Source: Bacteroidales bacterium UBA4772
Lineage (GTDB): Bacteria; Bacteroidota; Bacteroidia; Bacteroidales; VadinHA17
Direction: 5' to 3'
NCBI GenBank assembly: GCA_002403305.1
Contig: DHHM01000013.1
Span: 163,963 to 227,962 of the forward strand
DNA: 64,000 bases
Shown here: in pieces, positions 7,175 through 16,082 of the stretch
How the letters are laid out: each line of letters opens with the position of its first letter
How positions within the stretch are numbered: the stretch's first letter is position 1
The notes under the pieces: model-generated
What the model saw: the letters and a program-made list of their open reading frames with translations, nothing else
The model's database searches: none
What the model was told of the DNA's origin: nothing
Made by a program: the position numbers and the translations under genes

Positions 7175-8583
7175 TTTTTTTCACCGGTTTCTTTAGCTTT
7201 CCCGTTCTTATTGGAAATGAGTGACAGCTCCTTCATCTTGGAATAGAGCAGTCTCCTGTTCATCTTCAGAAACTGCGCCGTTTTAGTCTGATTGTTACCG
7301 TTAATCTTGAGCGCCTCCTCAATAATCTTTCTTTCCACATAATCAAGAGCACCCCTGAAAGAGTTATTTTCTTTTACCAGCGACACAAAGGAGAATTCTT
7401 CGGTCGGCCCTGCTGACTGCAGAGGCAGATCCCTGATGCATAGCATATCATTGCTGGCCGTCACCAGTGCACTGTAAATTGTGTTTTCAAGCTCCCTGAT
7501 GTTGCCGGGCCAGTTGTAGGCACAGAGTCTGTTTATAGACTCCTCGGGAATTATCATTTTCCGTGTGGGACAGTATTTTTTCAGAAAATATTCAACCAGG
7601 GGGCTGATGTCATCTTTTCTCTCCCTGAGAGGAGGAAGGTTTATTCTGACTACACAAAGACGATAATACAGATCTTTCCGGAAATTGCCCTCCTCCATCT
7701 CCTTTTCAATGTCTTTGTTTGCGGATGCAAGGACCCTTACGTTTACCCTGACGGGGGTCACACCGCCAACACGGAAGAAGGATTGTTTCTGCAGTATTCT
7801 CAGCAGTCTGACCTGCAACGACTGCGGCATGCTGTTTATCTCATCGAGATAGACGGTGCCGCCGTCAGCTATCTCAAACAGTCCCTTTCTTCTTGACTCT
7901 GCCCCGGTGAAAGATCCTTTCTCATGGCCGAAGATCTCACTCTCGAGAATTGATTCTGACAGAGCTCCACAGTTTATCTTGACATAGGGTTTGTCAGCCA
8001 GCAGTGAGTGCCTCTGAATTGCGTCAGCGATGAGCTCTTTGCCTGTACCACTCTCTCCCTGTATCAGCACAGTGGCATCAGTGGGAGCAATACGGCCGAT
8101 GAGCTTGAAGATCTCCTGCATCTTCTGGTTGCTTCCAATGATCTGACCGTCACCCGGCTGGTTCCTGGCATCATTTACCATTGAGCGCAGCTGTCTCACC
8201 TCGGTGAGCAGCTTCTGATATGCGAAGGCACGTTCAACAGTCAGTATGAACTCATCAAGTTCAAAAGGCTTTTCGAGGTAGTCAAACGCCCCAAGCTTCA
8301 TGGCCTCTATGGCCCGTTCACTCGTTCCGAAAGCGGTAAAAATAATTACCGGAGTGTCAACAGAGATCTCCCTGATCTCCTTAAGCACCTCCAAACCGTT
8401 CTTTCCCGGCAGATTAATGTCAAGGATAATTACGTCAGGCTTTTTCTGCACGAACATCATCATTCCTGCATCTCCGTTTCCGGCCTCCAAAATGTGGTAT
8501 CCCAGCGGAGAAAGCAAATCGGAAATATTCTTTCTCATGGATGCCTCATCGTCCACAATGAGAATGCTCTTGTTGTTGTCCAC
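7162..8583 (-). CDS. sigma-54-dependent response regulator (NtrC/AtoC type)
   Basis: A 473-residue transcription activator. Receiver domain about 1-120 with the phospho-acceptor Asp in VIILDINLPGKNG; AAA+ domain about 145-370 with Walker A GESGTGKE, Walker B TVYLDEIN and the sigma-54 contact loop as GSFTGA (usual GAFTGA); Fis-type helix-turn-helix at the C-terminus (NNQTKTAQFLKMNRRLLYSKM). It acts as an ATP-driven activator of sigma-54 promoters after phosphorylation. The partner kinase is immediately upstream (17-base gap). Its position inside the polyglutamate locus suggests it controls that locus; no convincing -24/-12 promoter was found by eye. Confidence 0.92.
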   Translation of the reverse strand: MDNNKSILIVDDEASMRKNISDLLSPLGYHILEAGNGDAGMMMFVQKKPDVIILDINLPGKNGLEVLKEIREISVDTPVIIFTAFGTSERAIEAMKLGAFDYLEKPFELDEFILTVERAFAYQKLLTEVRQLRSMVNDARNQPGDGQIIGSNQKMQEIFKLIGRIAPTDATVLIQGESGTGKELIADAIQRHSLLADKPYVKINCGALSESILESEIFGHEKGSFTGAESRRKGLFEIADGGTVYLDEINSMPQSLQVRLLRILQKQSFFRVGGVTPVRVNVRVLASANKDIEKEMEEGNFRKDLYYRLCVVRINLPPLRERKDDISPLVEYFLKKYCPTRKMIIPEESINRLCAYNWPGNIRELENTIYSALVTASNDMLCIRDLPLQSAGPTEEFSFVSLVKENNSFRGALDYVERKIIEEALKINGNNQTKTAQFLKMNRRLLYSKMKELSLISNKNGKAKETGEKNDGG

Positions 8584-8600
8584 TTCTGTCTCCTTATTCT

Positions 8601-10121
8601 TTATATGGGTAACTTAATAATGCACTTTACTCCAGCACCGGGATTCTCCGAAAAAGATATCTCACCGTTATGAGCCTTGATGATCTGGTAAGATATGGAT
8701 AATCCCAGGCCGGCACCTGTCTCCTTGGAGGAAAAGAAGGGATCGAAAACCTTGTCGATGATCTCACTGGAGATGCCCTTTCCCTGGTCATCCACCTCAA
8801 TTGCCAGCTTTTTGTTTTCAGAATCAATACCTGTACTGATTTTTATGGATCCTCCGTCTGGCATTGCCTCGACCGAATTATCCAGGATATTGATTATGAC
8901 CTCCCTGACCGAGCTTTCGTCAGTGTCAATCAGTGGCAGGTCCGGAGAAAGGCTGAGAACTATTTCGATATCCGTCCCATTGAGACCCATGCTGACAAAG
9001 CTTACGACCTCCCTGATAAGTTTATTTATATCAGTCGGTTTCATTTTTTTGTCTATGGGCCGGGAGAAGACAAGAAGCCGCTTGACGAGGGTGGAGAGCC
9101 TGTTTGTCTCATCAATGACCAGTTGCATCGATTCAGGTGAAATCTGTTCACAGGTTTCGGGGGTATCACGGATCGCCTTCTGCCACATCTGGATCCTGGT
9201 TTTGATAATTGCCAGGGGAGTCTTTACCTCATGAGCAACGCCGGCGATCATATTCCCCAGTGATGCCAGCTTCTCCTTCTGACTGAGCTGCCGCTCCAGA
9301 ATGAGTCGCTGGTTGACCTCCTCCTCAATTGTGTCAAGCATGTAGTTGATATTGGTTGTTATATATCCAAATATGCCCCACCGCTTTCTCAGACGCAGTG
9401 ACGGATTGTGTCTTATCTGCTCCAGCTCCTGCTTGATACCCTTTATCTCGCCTCCAAGCAGTGCTGAAAGAAGCATCAGAATGAGAAAACCCAGTATTGA
9501 GATCAGAGCCGTGACATTCACAATCTGTTTCAGTTTAATGACCGGCAGATCATTCTGAATATGGATCCTGACCCAGACTACCCCTACGACCTGTGAATCA
9601 ATAACCATTGGCCTGGTGGCAAGCGGAAAAAAGGCAGCATCGAAGGAGTGTACGTCAATTATAGGCCGGTTCTCCCTGATTGATTGCAGAGACTGATCCT
9701 TAATGATGTTATATGACCTTGGAGGCGGTCCGTAAACAGGAACAGGAGGTGGGGAGGTGGGGAAGGAGTAACCGTAAAACTCATCAGCGGATATCAGGTA
9801 AAACCCCCCGTCAAGACCGGACAGTACTCTTAGTTCCCGCTCAGAGATCTGTTTCAATGTGCTGTCAACCAGTTTTATCTCTGCTGATGAGAGATCTTTG
9901 GCTGTCAGTAGTCCGAGGCTGTGCAGAGAACTGATAATTGGCAGAGAGGCATCATATAATTTACCGGAATGCAAATCACATACACTCTTGTTCTTTTCAA
10001 CAAGTGATGTCTCCCATTTTGAAAGCGAAGAGTAGATAAAGGCAGCAGCAACAGTTACCACCAATGTAAATATCAATGCATAAACGAAGTACCTGTTGTA
10101 TGTTTTTAAAAAGCTTTTCAA
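8601..10121 (-). CDS. membrane sensor histidine kinase
   Basis: A 506-residue kinase. Membrane segments about 12-31 and 200-222 flank a periplasmic sensor region of about 170 residues that includes a proline-rich loop (SPPPVPVYGPPP). A linker leads to the H-box VAHEVKTPLAIIKTR, N-box NILDNSVEAM, G1 DDQGKGI and G2 GAGLGLSI, all intact. It pairs with the sigma-54 regulator directly downstream. The racemase-like gene lies 86 bases upstream on the same strand, so the three may be co-transcribed. A periplasmic signal such as glutamate or gamma-glutamyl peptide is plausible but unproven. Confidence 0.9.
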   Translation of the reverse strand: MKSFLKTYNRYFVYALIFTLVVTVAAAFIYSSLSKWETSLVEKNKSVCDLHSGKLYDASLPIISSLHSLGLLTAKDLSSAEIKLVDSTLKQISERELRVLSGLDGGFYLISADEFYGYSFPTSPPPVPVYGPPPRSYNIIKDQSLQSIRENRPIIDVHSFDAAFFPLATRPMVIDSQVVGVVWVRIHIQNDLPVIKLKQIVNVTALISILGFLILMLLSALLGGEIKGIKQELEQIRHNPSLRLRKRWGIFGYITTNINYMLDTIEEEVNQRLILERQLSQKEKLASLGNMIAGVAHEVKTPLAIIKTRIQMWQKAIRDTPETCEQISPESMQLVIDETNRLSTLVKRLLVFSRPIDKKMKPTDINKLIREVVSFVSMGLNGTDIEIVLSLSPDLPLIDTDESSVREVIINILDNSVEAMPDGGSIKISTGIDSENKKLAIEVDDQGKGISSEIIDKVFDPFFSSKETGAGLGLSISYQIIKAHNGEISFSENPGAGVKCIIKLPI

Positions 10122-10207
10122 TCTCTTTTAATCTATGTGATCCTCGTTGTCAGGGCAGAAACGAAGAGGTTTTTATTCTTTCATCTTGACTGTCAAAGCC
10201 CTCCGGC

Positions 10208-11191
10208 TTAAAACAGGTCAGGGATCAATGTGTAATTTTCCAGAGCATCAGCAATCTCCGGAGAATTTTCCCGGAAATAACCGGCGATCGTAACGGCGTT
10301 GGGCATCTCCACGCCTGAGACGACAAGAAACGAAATTTTTGTGTTGCTATACCTTCGCCGGCATTTTTCTCCTGTCAAAACATTGCCCATTGAGCTGTTT
10401 GGATTCAGAACGCTTCCCAAAGGGTAACCTGTTTCCCTGATAGCTTTTAGCCATAACTCTTCAGAATATCCGAAGTGACTGCAGTTCAGGCTGATGTATA
10501 CATCTCCGCCATTCTCTTTCAGCTCCTCCAGGGCCTCGTTCATGTATATGGATATCAGCATCTCCGTCTCTTCCGAGGCGGGATTCTGTTCTATATACGA
10601 CTGAAGCTGGGGGCATGCCTTGGTCACGATCCTCTCTCCGGCTATGCCTATCGCAAGCAATCCGTTTTTGTGGCTGTTCTCTTCTATTGTTGTCTCAGTT
10701 CCAAATATTATCACCCTTGATGACGGGTCAGCCTTCAGTTTATTGACTATAAGCTCAATACCGGCATCAACTATTCCGATGACAGGTGTTTTGGATGAAC
10801 CGGAGAAAGAGGTTTCGTCAAAGAGGACAGAGAGAGTATTGCAGCCTATAAGGATGGCATCAGGAGTATACCTTCGGCTTATCGCCGCAAGTACACTGTC
10901 AAACATGTCCGTTTTCTCCTCTTTTGTGCGCAGGGCATTGTAACCTGTATTCTCATCAAAGAGGGCATTCACAAATACTAGGTTTACTTTCCTGAAGCAC
11001 CCCGCTTCCTTCATCCTGCGCGAGACGTCCTCCATAACTGCCAATCCTCCCAGGCCTGAGTCTGTGATTACAAGAGTGATCTCCCGCTTTTGACAGAGGT
11101 TGCTGAGATCAGGAGTGTCCTGCGCCGTCACTCTTAATTGACCGCACAGAAACAGTGGCAGGAGCAGGATGAATAAATGTGTTCTGTTCAT
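10208..11191 (-). CDS. exported glutamate racemase-like (Asp/Glu racemase family) protein
   Basis: A 327-residue protein with an N-terminal signal peptide (about 1-23, cleavage near VTA-QDT) followed by a glutamate-racemase fold. Conserved active-site features are Asp44 in TDSGLGG, the first catalytic Cys117 in GCNT, and the second, Cys237, with His239 in NCSHFGY. All residues of the two-base racemisation mechanism are present. Housekeeping MurI is cytosolic and lacks a signal peptide; this version should sit in the periplasm, which points away from peptidoglycan precursor supply. In a locus encoding a polyglutamate synthase and hydrolases it could interconvert D- and L-glutamate. Substrate inferred. 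Confidence 0.78.
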   Translation of the reverse strand: MNRTHLFILLLPLFLCGQLRVTAQDTPDLSNLCQKREITLVITDSGLGGLAVMEDVSRRMKEAGCFRKVNLVFVNALFDENTGYNALRTKEEKTDMFDSVLAAISRRYTPDAILIGCNTLSVLFDETSFSGSSKTPVIGIVDAGIELIVNKLKADPSSRVIIFGTETTIEENSHKNGLLAIGIAGERIVTKACPQLQSYIEQNPASEETEMLISIYMNEALEELKENGGDVYISLNCSHFGYSEELWLKAIRETGYPLGSVLNPNSSMGNVLTGEKCRRRYSNTKISFLVVSGVEMPNAVTIAGYFRENSPEIADALENYTLIPDLF

Positions 11192-11277
11192 TATTAATAA
11201 CTTCCCGGCAAGTATCCGGCATAATGTAACTCAACAAATTTAACAAAGGAAATCGTGGTGATACAACTTAAAAGAAA

Positions 11278-11319
11278 TCCGGGAAGAAAATGTGACTGTG
11301 ATTTGATTTTCTTCCCGGA
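11278..11319 (-). terminator. strong terminator behind the susD-like gene
   Basis: A 14-bp perfect inverted repeat (TCCGGGAAGAAAAT at 11278-11291, ATTTTCTTCCCGGA at 11306-11319) with a 14-base loop. On the minus strand it is followed by TTTCTTTT and lies 58 bases past the SusD-like stop. It separates the permease-to-SusD unit from the racemase-kinase-regulator unit. Confidence 0.7.
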
Positions 11320-11377
11320 CTTGCATTACTGTTTTTCAGGGCCGGCCTCTGCTATGCCTTACCCCTGTTTTAAATAA

Positions 11378-12754
11378 TCAGTCGAATATCCAGAGCTTCT
11401 CACTGGTATTGGCAACGACAGGGCAGTTTGTGTTATAGGAGATCTCTGTCTGTGGATAGGGAAATCTCTCGGGAATCTGTCCTGCGCCTGCAACAGGTGT
11501 GAGTGTCGGGTAGCCTGTTCTCCTGTAATCATCATAGGGAACAACTGTTGAATACATTGCCAGATATTTCTGTTCCATGATCTTTTCCAGGGTGATGGTC
11601 GCACCTGTTTCAATGTTGATATTGGTGTCAAGCCAGTCGGTGTTTGCCTCTCCGGTAACTGCCAGAACCGATGAGGCAACGGCTGCTTTGTATGCTGAAG
11701 CGGCAGCATCAGCATCAGGAACCGGTTGCCTGAGGAAGCATTCGGCCCTGATAAACTGCATCTCGGCATATGAGCTGAGCACAACAGGTGCATCGGTAGT
11801 GTTGTTGTACACTCCCAGCGCGGAGGCATCAGGTTCTTCTGATCCGGCGGGACTGCCCACATAGGCTCCTCCGAATGTCTTGGCATAGAAGGGGAGCCTG
11901 GGGTCGCTGGCTGCAAGCAGCTTGTCAATAAAAGTGGCACACATCTTAATATCATTCTTGTATGATGAGACAGTGGCGTACTGGAACATCGGCCCGGCTT
12001 CACCGTTTGTGGACCCGAAGGTCATAACGAACCTGTCATTTGAGGAGAAAGCGCTGCCAGTGGCGGAAAGAGCACCGGCATAGTCGCCACGGTACAATGC
12101 ATATCTTGCTTTCAGGGCGTAGGCTGCCCTGGTCCATGACGGCCGGTTGTTATTGAAGATGATGTCACCCTGGAGGGCCAGGATGTTCTCTGTGGCACCC
12201 AGATCAGCTATTGCCTCATCCAGAAGGACATCAATGGAATTATAGATCTCTTCCTGGCTGTCAAATTCCGGCTGCAGGCCGCCCTGGTCCCCGGTGAAGG
12301 CATCCGAGTAAGGAATATCTCCAAACAGGTTGGTCATAGTCCCCAGGCAGAGTGCCATACAGACCTTGGCCACACCGGCGTAGTGAGGTGAATTCTGTTC
12401 CCCGGCCTTCTGGATGAGCCTTGTGGCATCCATCATAGGCTGATAGTACATTCTTCTCCACAGGTCATCAACGTCGGTGGCAGAGAGGATATAGTTGGAC
12501 TCACCGTACGACTGTCTTGCGACCCCGTTGATGAACTGCATGTAGATGTTGGTGGTTTTCACAGCCCTGATACCTCCTATCTGGTATGACATCGACAGTT
12601 CCATTGAAGGAACAATCAAATTCATCGGAACGTCTGAGGGTACATCCGGATTGGTGTTCAGGTCGGTATCAATCCATTTTTCACATCCCGTGAAAAGCAG
12701 GACCGATAATGCCATTACGGCAATTGTTGATTTATATAGACTCTTCATTTGCAT
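11378..12754 (-). CDS. SusD/RagB-like outer-membrane lipoprotein
   Basis: A 458-residue surface lipoprotein with lipobox LFTGC (Cys about residue 24), SusD-type helical architecture (NTNPDVPSDVP near the N-terminus, repeated helices with TRAAYALKARYALYRGDYA around 210-230) and a C-terminal QTEISYN segment. It resembles the SusD-like subgroup that pairs with peptide-type SusC transporters. It starts 24 bases after the SusC stop, and its partner is the TonB-dependent channel just upstream. SusD proteins cap the channel and bind the ligand. Two near-identical start choices exist (codon 1 or codon 3). The ligand is unknown; an oligo-gamma-glutamate is suggested by context only. Confidence 0.9.
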   Translation of the reverse strand: MQMKSLYKSTIAVMALSVLLFTGCEKWIDTDLNTNPDVPSDVPMNLIVPSMELSMSYQIGGIRAVKTTNIYMQFINGVARQSYGESNYILSATDVDDLWRRMYYQPMMDATRLIQKAGEQNSPHYAGVAKVCMALCLGTMTNLFGDIPYSDAFTGDQGGLQPEFDSQEEIYNSIDVLLDEAIADLGATENILALQGDIIFNNNRPSWTRAAYALKARYALYRGDYAGALSATGSAFSSNDRFVMTFGSTNGEAGPMFQYATVSSYKNDIKMCATFIDKLLAASDPRLPFYAKTFGGAYVGSPAGSEEPDASALGVYNNTTDAPVVLSSYAEMQFIRAECFLRQPVPDADAAASAYKAAVASSVLAVTGEANTDWLDTNINIETGATITLEKIMEQKYLAMYSTVVPYDDYRRTGYPTLTPVAGAGQIPERFPYPQTEISYNTNCPVVANTSEKLWIFD

Positions 12755-12778
12755 AGTTTTTATAGTTGCCGGAGCAGG

Positions 12779-15700
12779 TTAGAATGATAGTTTCAGCCCA
12801 AAAAGATAGGATCTCACGCCCGGGCTGGCGAAATAGTCAAATCCCTGTCCGTTTGTGGCACCGTATACGCTTACTTCCGGGTCTCCGCCCTTGTAGGGTG
12901 TAGACACAATCAGATTATTACCGGTAGCATAAACCTCCAGTCCCTGGAGTCTGATCTTGTTGAGGATCTCATTGCTGAACATATATGAGAGGGTCAACTC
13001 CCTCAGTTTCACCCAGCTTGCATCTTCCACAGCCTGGGTTGCGGCTCCGCCGCTGGTAAAGCTGTTCTCTCCCCTGTACCACGATTGATCTTTTATCACC
13101 TCGGTGGTGTTTACCACACCTGAGGAGACTACATTGCCGTTGGCATCGAGGTGTCCGTACACACCTTCAAAGACAGTAGGGGTGTCGCGGTCAAGGGTCT
13201 CCACTGTCTGACCGTAATAATTGAGGTTAAAGCGTGTCCCGTTGTTCACATATCCGCCCCTCTTGATGTCAACAAGGGCAGTCAGGGAGAAGCCTTTGTA
13301 ATGCAGAGTGTTATAGATGTTAAGCGTCCAGTCGGGACCGACTTTCCCAAGTGCGACAGTCTTGGTTTTATCTGTCCAGGGGAATCCGTCAGGATGTGAG
13401 TCGGTCGGGTCATCGTTGATGAGCACGTTGCCCTCGGCATCCCTATACCAGTCGAAACCGAATATGGTTGCATAATCATACCCTACAGCTGCATTTATCT
13501 GCGCCTTGGTGTCTCCGTTTAACGTTACATATTCAATGTCTTTGGCCAGGGATTTAACAGGGTTCCTCATCCGTGTGAAGTTGGACCTTATCTCCCACTC
13601 GAAGTCTCCTGCCTTAACAGGTATGGCATAGACGCTCAGCTCTACTCCCTTGCTCTCCATGGATGCGGCATTCAGGTATGCCGAGGAAAACCCGGATGAG
13701 GCTGCGATGGGCACGGAGAGAAGTAGATCAATATTCTTGTTGTAGAAGTAGGAGAAGTCCAGTCCGAGCCGGTCCTGCAGGAACCTCATCTCGGTTCCGA
13801 CTTCAAACGCTGTCTGTGTCTCATGTCTCAGATCGGGATTGCCAACTGTATTGCCAACCGTGTATCCTGAAACACCAAGGAAGGGGAATGAGATACCTGA
13901 GGTATAGTAGTCATCGGCACTGCCCGAACCGTAATATGAGGAGGTCCTGTAGGGATCAGCGATATTGGCTGTTCTGGCCCAGGAAGCCCTTAACTTGCCA
14001 AATGAGAGTACTTTGCTGTCTTTAAGGGGAGCAAGTTCAGTCACAATGAATGACGCGCTGAAGGAGGGAAACAGAGCTGACAGATTGTCTTTCGGCATTG
14101 TGGTAGACCATTCGTTTCTGAGTGTTGCTCCAAGGTAGAGCATGCTCCTGAAATCGACACTCAAGTCAGCAAAGACCGCTGCAGTCCTGTAATTGGTAGT
14201 TCCCTGGCCGGCCTCCTGCTTACTTGTATTGTCTATATGATACAGGCCGGGGATTGAAAGGTCATCAGTGTAGGCAGTCAGATATTTATACTCCTGTGCA
14301 AACATGTTCTGGCCCAGGTTAAGGTTGAACCCGATGTCGCTGCTGATCTTCCTGTGAATATTCAGTATAAGGTCGGAATTGAACAGGGAGTGGAATTCGG
14401 ATCTCTCCCTCAGGTAACCTTCCCTGTTGCCAACGCTGTACCAGTTATAAACATCCTGGAATCTCCTGACATACCAGTCGACACCAATATTATATGAGAC
14501 AGTCAGCCAGTCGAGCAGCTCCGCCTTCAGGAAAGTACTCCCCACGAATCTGTCATTCTGGTCCTTGAAGAACTGCTCGTTGGAGGTCCAGTAGGGGTTA
14601 TTGTAGGTTCCGTTAACACCTGTGTAGGTACGCTGAGTACCGTCAGGCAGCTTGTATCCGGCTGCATTGTTGAAGGTGGCCGGTGTTCTGTATAACCCAA
14701 TACCGATACCTGAGCTTGTTCCTCCCTCACGTATCAGGTTGTTCTTGGTGCGGGCATACATTATGTTGGCCCCTGTCGTGATCTTTTGCGTCAGCCTGGT
14801 ATCTGCATTAAGCCTGAGGGCCAGCCTGTTGAAGGTGTTGTTGGGAACAATGCCTTCTTCATTCAGGTTTCCTGCGGAAAAGAAATAGGAAGAGTTCTTG
14901 TTCCCGGCTTCAATGCTGACATTGTTATTGTAGGCAATTCCTTTCTGAAAGAAATCGAACTGGTCATAGACCCTGACAGGCTCACCCGTGTTTGTGGGAG
15001 CGTAGGTGCTGTTGTTGCTGACTATGGCTCCGTCCACGTCAAGCAGGGGGTTGACCCATATTGCAGGGTCCAGTGAATAGCTGCAGGTGTCAAGTTTTGG
15101 TCCCCATGCGCCGTTGTACTTGCTCCTCCATCCTCCGTTGAGACCCTGGCCGTATTCATTCTGCAGTTCTATATGCCTGCCCAGTTCCTTTATCCCGACG
15201 GAAGAGTGAATGCTCACTTTCATCTTCTGATCCAGCGGCCCCTTCTTCGTAGTTATGACGATGACCCCGTTGGAGGCCTGGAGGCCGTAAAGGGCCGTCG
15301 CTGCTCCGCCTTTGAGAACTGTGATTGATGCAATGTCATCAGGGTTAAGATCAATACTCCTGGAGGAGGAGTAGACACCTGACTGGCCTGTGCTACCGCG
15401 GTAGGAGGGCTCCGTGCTCATGGGCATGCCGTCGATGACAAACAGCGGCTGGTTGTTGCCCGTAAGGGAAGCCGCACCCCTGATCGTCATGTAGGAAGCT
15501 GCCCCGGCATTGCTCGAGGAGGTTGTCACCTGCAGACCGGCAGCCTTGGCCGCCAGCGATGTGACGATGTCACTGTTGCCTCTCTTGTTGAGCTCTGTCC
15601 CCGTCACCTCCTGGACGGTATAACCGAGAGCTTTCTTCTCTCTCGTTATGCCGAGGGCAGTGACAACGACATCTCCAAGGGCATAATCACTCGGCTGCAT

Positions 15701-15973
15701 CACCAGGTCAAACACATTACCCGTTACCTTGACCTCACGGGGCTGCATGCCAATGAAGGAGAAGGCAAGAACATCATACCCCGTGGGTATGGTAATCGAG
15801 TAGTTACCCTGGTCATCAGTTACGGTTCCTGTTGTCGTCCCTTTGACTGACACAGTCAGATAAGGTAACGGGTTACCATCAGGATCCGTAACTTTTCCCG
15901 TAACCACTCTCTGACCAAACACCTGCAGGCAGGCGAAGGTCAGGATTGCGAATAAAAGAAGTGTTTTTTTCAT
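12779..15973 (-). CDS. SusC/RagA-family TonB-linked outer-membrane transporter
   Basis: A 1064-residue protein. Signal peptide to about residue 20; carboxypeptidase-regulatory-like domain about 22-95 (VTGKVTDPDGNPLPY); SusC signature VVVTALGITREKKALGY about 104-120; TonB plug domain to about 230 (VIDGMPM, TVLKGGAATALYG); then a 22-strand-type barrel ending in Phe. All expected parts are present. It imports substrate with energy from TonB/ExbBD and is capped by the adjacent SusD-like protein. It lies 109 bases downstream of the PgsW-like gene on the same strand. RagAB-type SusCD pairs are known to import peptides, making gamma-glutamyl oligomer uptake a reasonable hypothesis. Confidence 0.95.
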   Translation of the reverse strand: MKKTLLLFAILTFACLQVFGQRVVTGKVTDPDGNPLPYLTVSVKGTTTGTVTDDQGNYSITIPTGYDVLAFSFIGMQPREVKVTGNVFDLVMQPSDYALGDVVVTALGITREKKALGYTVQEVTGTELNKRGNSDIVTSLAAKAAGLQVTTSSSNAGAASYMTIRGAASLTGNNQPLFVIDGMPMSTEPSYRGSTGQSGVYSSSRSIDLNPDDIASITVLKGGAATALYGLQASNGVIVITTKKGPLDQKMKVSIHSSVGIKELGRHIELQNEYGQGLNGGWRSKYNGAWGPKLDTCSYSLDPAIWVNPLLDVDGAIVSNNSTYAPTNTGEPVRVYDQFDFFQKGIAYNNNVSIEAGNKNSSYFFSAGNLNEEGIVPNNTFNRLALRLNADTRLTQKITTGANIMYARTKNNLIREGGTSSGIGIGLYRTPATFNNAAGYKLPDGTQRTYTGVNGTYNNPYWTSNEQFFKDQNDRFVGSTFLKAELLDWLTVSYNIGVDWYVRRFQDVYNWYSVGNREGYLRERSEFHSLFNSDLILNIHRKISSDIGFNLNLGQNMFAQEYKYLTAYTDDLSIPGLYHIDNTSKQEAGQGTTNYRTAAVFADLSVDFRSMLYLGATLRNEWSTTMPKDNLSALFPSFSASFIVTELAPLKDSKVLSFGKLRASWARTANIADPYRTSSYYGSGSADDYYTSGISFPFLGVSGYTVGNTVGNPDLRHETQTAFEVGTEMRFLQDRLGLDFSYFYNKNIDLLLSVPIAASSGFSSAYLNAASMESKGVELSVYAIPVKAGDFEWEIRSNFTRMRNPVKSLAKDIEYVTLNGDTKAQINAAVGYDYATIFGFDWYRDAEGNVLINDDPTDSHPDGFPWTDKTKTVALGKVGPDWTLNIYNTLHYKGFSLTALVDIKRGGYVNNGTRFNLNYYGQTVETLDRDTPTVFEGVYGHLDANGNVVSSGVVNTTEVIKDQSWYRGENSFTSGGAATQAVEDASWVKLRELTLSYMFSNEILNKIRLQGLEVYATGNNLIVSTPYKGGDPEVSVYGATNGQGFDYFASPGVRSYLFGLKLSF

Positions 15974-16082
15974 ACTGGCATATATTATTTTAGGGTAAAA
16001 ATGAAATTCTCTTCTTTCGGATTTGTATTGACTGATGCTTTATTGGTTAGGCTTAAATACAGGTTTATACAGAGTTTGAACA

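Noticed and set aside
8695..9234. Long plus-strand ORF opposite the histidine kinase gene
   Set aside because: It is antisense to conserved kinase motifs and has the Ser/Leu/Ile-rich composition of an antisense frame; the kinase reading is certain.
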